Below, piece after piece: positions 6,213-9,349 of a stretch of 9,349 nucleotides of DNA. A program made the position numbers and the translations under genes. Source of the DNA: an uncultured Treponema sp. (lineage in GTDB: Bacteria; Spirochaetota; Spirochaetia; Treponematales; Treponemataceae); assembly GCA_937900125.1 (NCBI GenBank), contig CALCEK010000214.1:1-9349 (forward strand), written 5' to 3'. The notes beneath the pieces were generated by a model. That model made no database searches and was not told where the DNA came from. It was given only the letters and a program-made list of their open reading frames with translations. The number at the start of each line of letters is the position of its first letter. Positions within the stretch are counted from its first letter, which is position 1.

Positions 6213-7744
6213 TGCGCTCCTCCTTTTTGTTCCGATTTTTTTGCTGTGTCGGAAACAGTTGCGCGTGTTTTGCTGTCTAATATGTAAGAAGTTCCGCCAC
6301 GCTTTGTAACGCTGACCATTGGAATTTCAGCTTCGCGGCTAATAATCTCTGTAACACGTGGCGAGCAGAATCCCGCCTGGCATCTTCCCATTCCCGCGCG
6401 TGTTCTGCGTTTTACACCGTCAAGGTCTACGGCTCCGAGTGGCGAATGAATTGAAGCAACAATTTCTCCTTCGGTAATCATTTCGCAGCGGCAAATTATT
6501 TGTCCATAGCGGGAGTCTTTTTTTATCAGCTCCTCTTTTTCTTTTGTGGAAGCATTTTTAAATGAAGGGATTCCAGAACGAGTTTCAATAAAATTGTCTT
6601 TGTTTGAAAAATCAAAACCCGCATTTTTTAGAATCAAAACGACTTCTTCTGCAATTGCTGGAGCACTTGTTAAACCTGGAGAACAAATTCCTGCAACTTG
6701 AACAAAGCCTTTTACCGCTTTATCTTCTTCGATTATAAAATCGTTTATCGGTTTAAGTGAGCCATTTTCATCTTTTTTATATGCAATCGCTCTAATTCCA
6801 GAAAACGAATTGATAATATTTCTGCGCGGAATATCCGTTACAGACCTTGCGGCAGATTTTAAAATTGCCGATTGAGAAGAACTTGTTGTTCCCGTATAAT
6901 CCATAAACTCTGGCGAAACATCATCTGCACTTGGTCCGATTAAAATATTTCCGTCAACAGTTTGCGTAACAAGAACGCCTTTTCCCAATGGTCCTGGTGT
7001 TTGAAAAAGAACGTGCTGAACCAAATTTTTGCATTTGTTATCCAAAAGGCAATATTCCCCGCGCCTCTGAACGATTGTAAATTCCATTCCTCCAGCCATT
7101 GCGCTTATTTTGTCAGCATTTAAGCCAGCGGCGTTTACAACAAAACGTGCCGTGATTTTTCCCTTGCTTGAACTTAGCGTAAAAGTTCCGTCCTCTTCTT
7201 TTTTGATTGCGTGAATCATTGTGTCGCGCAAAAATTGTACGCCATTTATGACCGCACTTTCTGCAAATGCCCAAGTTGCCTGATACGGCGCAATAATTCC
7301 CGCTGATTGTGCGTACAACGCGCCTAAAGTTTCTTCGCTCACATTAGGTTCGATTTTTCTTAATTTTTCCTGATTCAAAAGTGAAAGATTTGGTACGCCG
7401 TTTGTTTTTCCGCGTTCATACAGTTTTTCGAGCAATGCCATTCCCTCTGAATCAAAAGCCAAAACAAGAGAGCCTATTGGGTTGTAATCAAAATTAAGCT
7501 TTTTAGAAAGTTCGGGATATAAGGCGGCACCGCGAACATTAAGGCGAGCCATTAAAGTGTTTGGCTCTGGGTCGTAGCCAGCGTGAACAATGCCGCTGTT
7601 TGCTTTGCTAGAGCCACAGCTTACATCGTTTTCTTTGTCGATTAAAATGACTTTTGCATTTGTGCGCGAAAGTTCGCGGGCAATGCAAGAGCCTGTAATT
7701 CCTGCCCCGATTATGGCAACATCGCAATTATAATTTTCTTCCAT
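6209..7744 (-). CDS. GlpA-like FAD oxidoreductase with BFD [2Fe-2S] domain (glycerol-3-phosphate dehydrogenase candidate)
   Basis: This 511-residue protein combines a DAO-type FAD domain with a C-terminal BFD-like [2Fe-2S] domain, the architecture of the anaerobic glycerol-3-phosphate dehydrogenase large subunit GlpA. The FAD loop GAGITG is at 13-18 with an acidic D36. SSKANSGIVHAGYD (45-58) and the SFSGIRA (313-319) and QVAGICSPGLTSAPA (349-363) segments are typical of the family. The cluster ligands are C418, C420, C455 and C460 (CRC ... RCQAGFC). It should oxidise glycerol-3-phosphate made by the adjacent GlpK to dihydroxyacetone phosphate. A broader NAD/FAD oxidoreductase acting on another hydroxyacid remains possible. 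The ATG at 7744 has GGAAG 7 nt upstream. The gap from glpK is 32 bp, and the 3' end overlaps the next gene by 4 bp. No membrane segment or GlpC partner is present. Confidence 0.85.
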   Translation of the reverse strand: MEENYNCDVAIIGAGITGSCIARELSRTNAKVILIDKENDVSCGSSKANSGIVHAGYDPEPNTLMARLNVRGAALYPELSKKLNFDYNPIGSLVLAFDSEGMALLEKLYERGKTNGVPNLSLLNQEKLRKIEPNVSEETLGALYAQSAGIIAPYQATWAFAESAVINGVQFLRDTMIHAIKKEEDGTFTLSSSKGKITARFVVNAAGLNADKISAMAGGMEFTIVQRRGEYCLLDNKCKNLVQHVLFQTPGPLGKGVLVTQTVDGNILIGPSADDVSPEFMDYTGTTSSSQSAILKSAARSVTDIPRRNIINSFSGIRAIAYKKDENGSLKPINDFIIEEDKAVKGFVQVAGICSPGLTSAPAIAEEVVLILKNAGFDFSNKDNFIETRSGIPSFKNASTKEKEELIKKDSRYGQIICRCEMITEGEIVASIHSPLGAVDLDGVKRRTRAGMGRCQAGFCSPRVTEIISREAEIPMVSVTKRGGTSYILDSKTRATVSDTAKKSEQKGGAQ

Positions 7745-7776
7745 CGTATTTCTTCCATTTAGTTTGTAGAGTTCTC

Positions 7777-9322
7777 TTATTCATTTGCTGAGTCTTTAAC
7801 AGCCCAGTCTTTACTTCGTTCAACGGCGCGACGCCATAAATTGTAAAGCTCATGCCTTTTTTCTGAACTCATGCTGCAAGTGAAAATTCTATCGACTTTC
7901 CAGTTGTCAAGAATTTCATCTCGGTCTTTCCAAATGCCAACCGCGAGTCCCGCGCAAAACGCAGCTCCAAGCGCAGTGGTTTCAACATTTTTTGGGCGGA
8001 AAATTGCCTTGTTCAAAATGTCCGATTGGAATTGAAGCATAACATCGCTTATGCTCGCTCCGCCGTCAACCTTGACTTCTTTAATGGGAACACCCGAATC
8101 ATCTTTCATACATTCAAGCAAATCTTTTACTTGATAAGAAATTGCCTCAATTGTGGCTCGACAAATGTGCGCTTTAGTAACACCGCGTGTTAATCCCACA
8201 AGAATTCCGCGTGCGTAAGGGTCCCAATAGGGGCTTCCTAAACCTGTAAATGCGGGAACTAAAACAACCCCGTTTGAGTCGGGAACACTTTCTGCAAGAA
8301 TGTCACATTCGTGGGCGGTACGAATTAGACCTAACTCATCGCGTAGCCATTTAATTGTTGCCCCGCCCATAAAAACGCTTCCTTCAAGAGCGTATTCAAC
8401 TTGACCGTTCAAGCCGATTGCAATTGTTGTAAGCAATTTGTTTTTGGAATGAATCGGATTTGCGCCCGTGTTCATCAACATAAAGCAACCTGTTCCGTAA
8501 GTGGTTTTTACACTTCCCTCAGAAAAACAGCCTTGTCCAAAAAGTGCAGCTTGTTGGTCGCCAATGCAACTTGCAATCGGAATTTCAAATCCGCAAACAG
8601 AAGGGTCGGTTACGCCGTAAACGCAAGAAGAATCTTTTACCTCTGGCAAAATGCAACGAGGAATATTCAAAAGTTCCAAAAGCTCCGAATCCCACTGTAA
8701 TGTGTGAATGTTAAAAAGCATTGTTCGGCTGGCGTTTGTATAATCGGTAATGTGAACTTTTCCGCCTGTCAATTTCCAAACAAGCCATGTGTCAATGGTG
8801 CCCGCCAAAATTTCGCCGTTTTCCGCCTGCTCGCGAAGATTTGGCACGTTGTCTAAAAGCCATTTGATTTTTGTTCCGCTAAAATAAGCGTCGGGAATGA
8901 GTCCCGTTTTTTGCTGAATCAAATCGCCCTTTCCATCGGTAATCAATTTTTGCGCCATATCCGCCGTGCGTCTGCATTGCCAAACAATCGCGTGGTAAAC
9001 GGGCTTACCTGTTTTTTTGTTCCACAAAACAACGGTTTCTCTCTGGTTTGTGATTCCGATTGCCGCAATTTGCTCAGAAGAAATTTTTGCCTGACGCAAA
9101 ACCTCCTGCGCAACTTCTAGCTGTCCCAAAAAAATCTCTTGGGCATCATGCTCAACCCAGCCTGGTTTTGGAAAAATCTGAGAAAACTCCCTTTGCTTAG
9201 AACCAAGAGGACTGGCATTTTTATCATAAAGAACCGCTCTACAAGATGTAGTACCTTCATCAAGGGAAATTATATATTTTTTGTTTTTAATATCTGCGCG
9301 GTGCTCAAGGACATTTTCAAGC
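7777..9322 (-). CDS. glpK: Glycerol kinase, start codon missing at contig end
   Basis: This FGGY-family kinase phosphorylates glycerol with ATP to sn-glycerol-3-phosphate in the cytoplasm. It closely follows E. coli GlpK from KKYIISLDEGTTS through GWVEHD, GITNQRETVVLW, YFSGTKIKWLLDN, TDYTNASRTMLFNIHTL, DQQAALFGQ, YGTGCFMLMNTG, PAFTGLGSPYWDPYARG and VDGGAS. The C-terminus (KDSANE, TAA at 7779-7777) is complete. From the ATT codon at 9291 the protein would be 504 residues, against 502 in E. coli, and that Ile aligns exactly with the expected initiator Met. Upstream of it the frame stays open for ten more genomic codons, with no Met and no Shine-Dalgarno, and then enters sequencing adapter. The annotated 5' end must therefore be treated as partial, and any GTG start at 9339 is adapter. 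The gene heads the glycerol operon here; a glpF facilitator, if any, lies outside. Confidence 0.95.
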
Positions 9323-9349
9323 AGATCGGAAGAGCACACGTCTGAACTC
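9323..9349 (+). other. Illumina TruSeq adapter sequence (not genomic)
   Basis: The last 27 bases begin AGATCGGAAGAGC and continue as the standard Illumina read-1 3' adapter, ending the contig. It is untrimmed library sequence. On the minus strand it generates the spurious N-terminal peptide MCSSDL in front of glycerol kinase, and on the plus strand the tail IGRAHV, both familiar adapter-derived peptides in databases. Confidence 0.97.

Noticed and set aside
1..9349. CRISPR array, tRNA, rRNA, transposase, phage or toxin-antitoxin genes
   Set aside because: I read both strands for these and found no regularly spaced repeats, cloverleaf-like sequences or recognisable proteins of those types.

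Overview
The window is one bacterial contig end. Nearly everything is coded on the minus strand in tightly packed operons, and the DNA is moderately AT-rich. Gene content is anaerobe-like: a glycerol kinase operon with two FAD oxidoreductases and a DUF1667 protein, Trk potassium uptake, and an ECF vitamin transporter S component. This would suit a host-associated spirochaete (Treponema-like) or an anaerobic Firmicute. I favour the spirochaete only weakly, because nothing in the sequence fixes the taxon.

Layout, read in the direction of transcription (right to left). (1) 9323-9349 is Illumina sequencing adapter, not genome. (2) 9322-4487 is a glycerol/glycerol-3-phosphate operon: glpK (its start lost at the contig end), a GlpA-like FAD oxidoreductase with a C-terminal BFD-type [2Fe-2S] domain, a second FAD/NAD oxidoreductase, and a small four-cysteine DUF1667 protein. 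A 32-bp gap separates glpK from the next gene; the remaining junctions overlap by 4 and 8 bp. (3) 4486-4243 is a 244-bp spacer with a hairpin that may be a terminator, a dispersed palindromic repeat and a near-consensus sigma-70 promoter (TTGACA-N17-TATAGT). (4) 4242-680 is a second operon: an ECF transporter S component, trkA and trkH, joined by a 4-bp ATGA overlap and then a direct TAA/ATG abutment. (5) 596-1 is a more GC-rich segment. It holds a 63-codon ORF that looks like the first ~55 residues of an acyl-CoA synthetase but ends in six histidines. After an 18-bp gap comes the N-terminal 128 codons of a class-3-type aldehyde dehydrogenase running off the contig.

How the genes work together: GlpK makes glycerol-3-phosphate. 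The two flavoproteins and the DUF1667 protein probably oxidise it to dihydroxyacetone phosphate, using Fe-S centres in place of the usual GlpC subunit. TrkA gates the TrkH potassium channel-like transporter. The S component would need an ECF energising module coded elsewhere. The points most worth a second look are the molybdoenzyme-like [4Fe-4S] cysteine pattern in DUF1667, the His6-ending mini-ORF, and the evidence of artefact at the right contig end.
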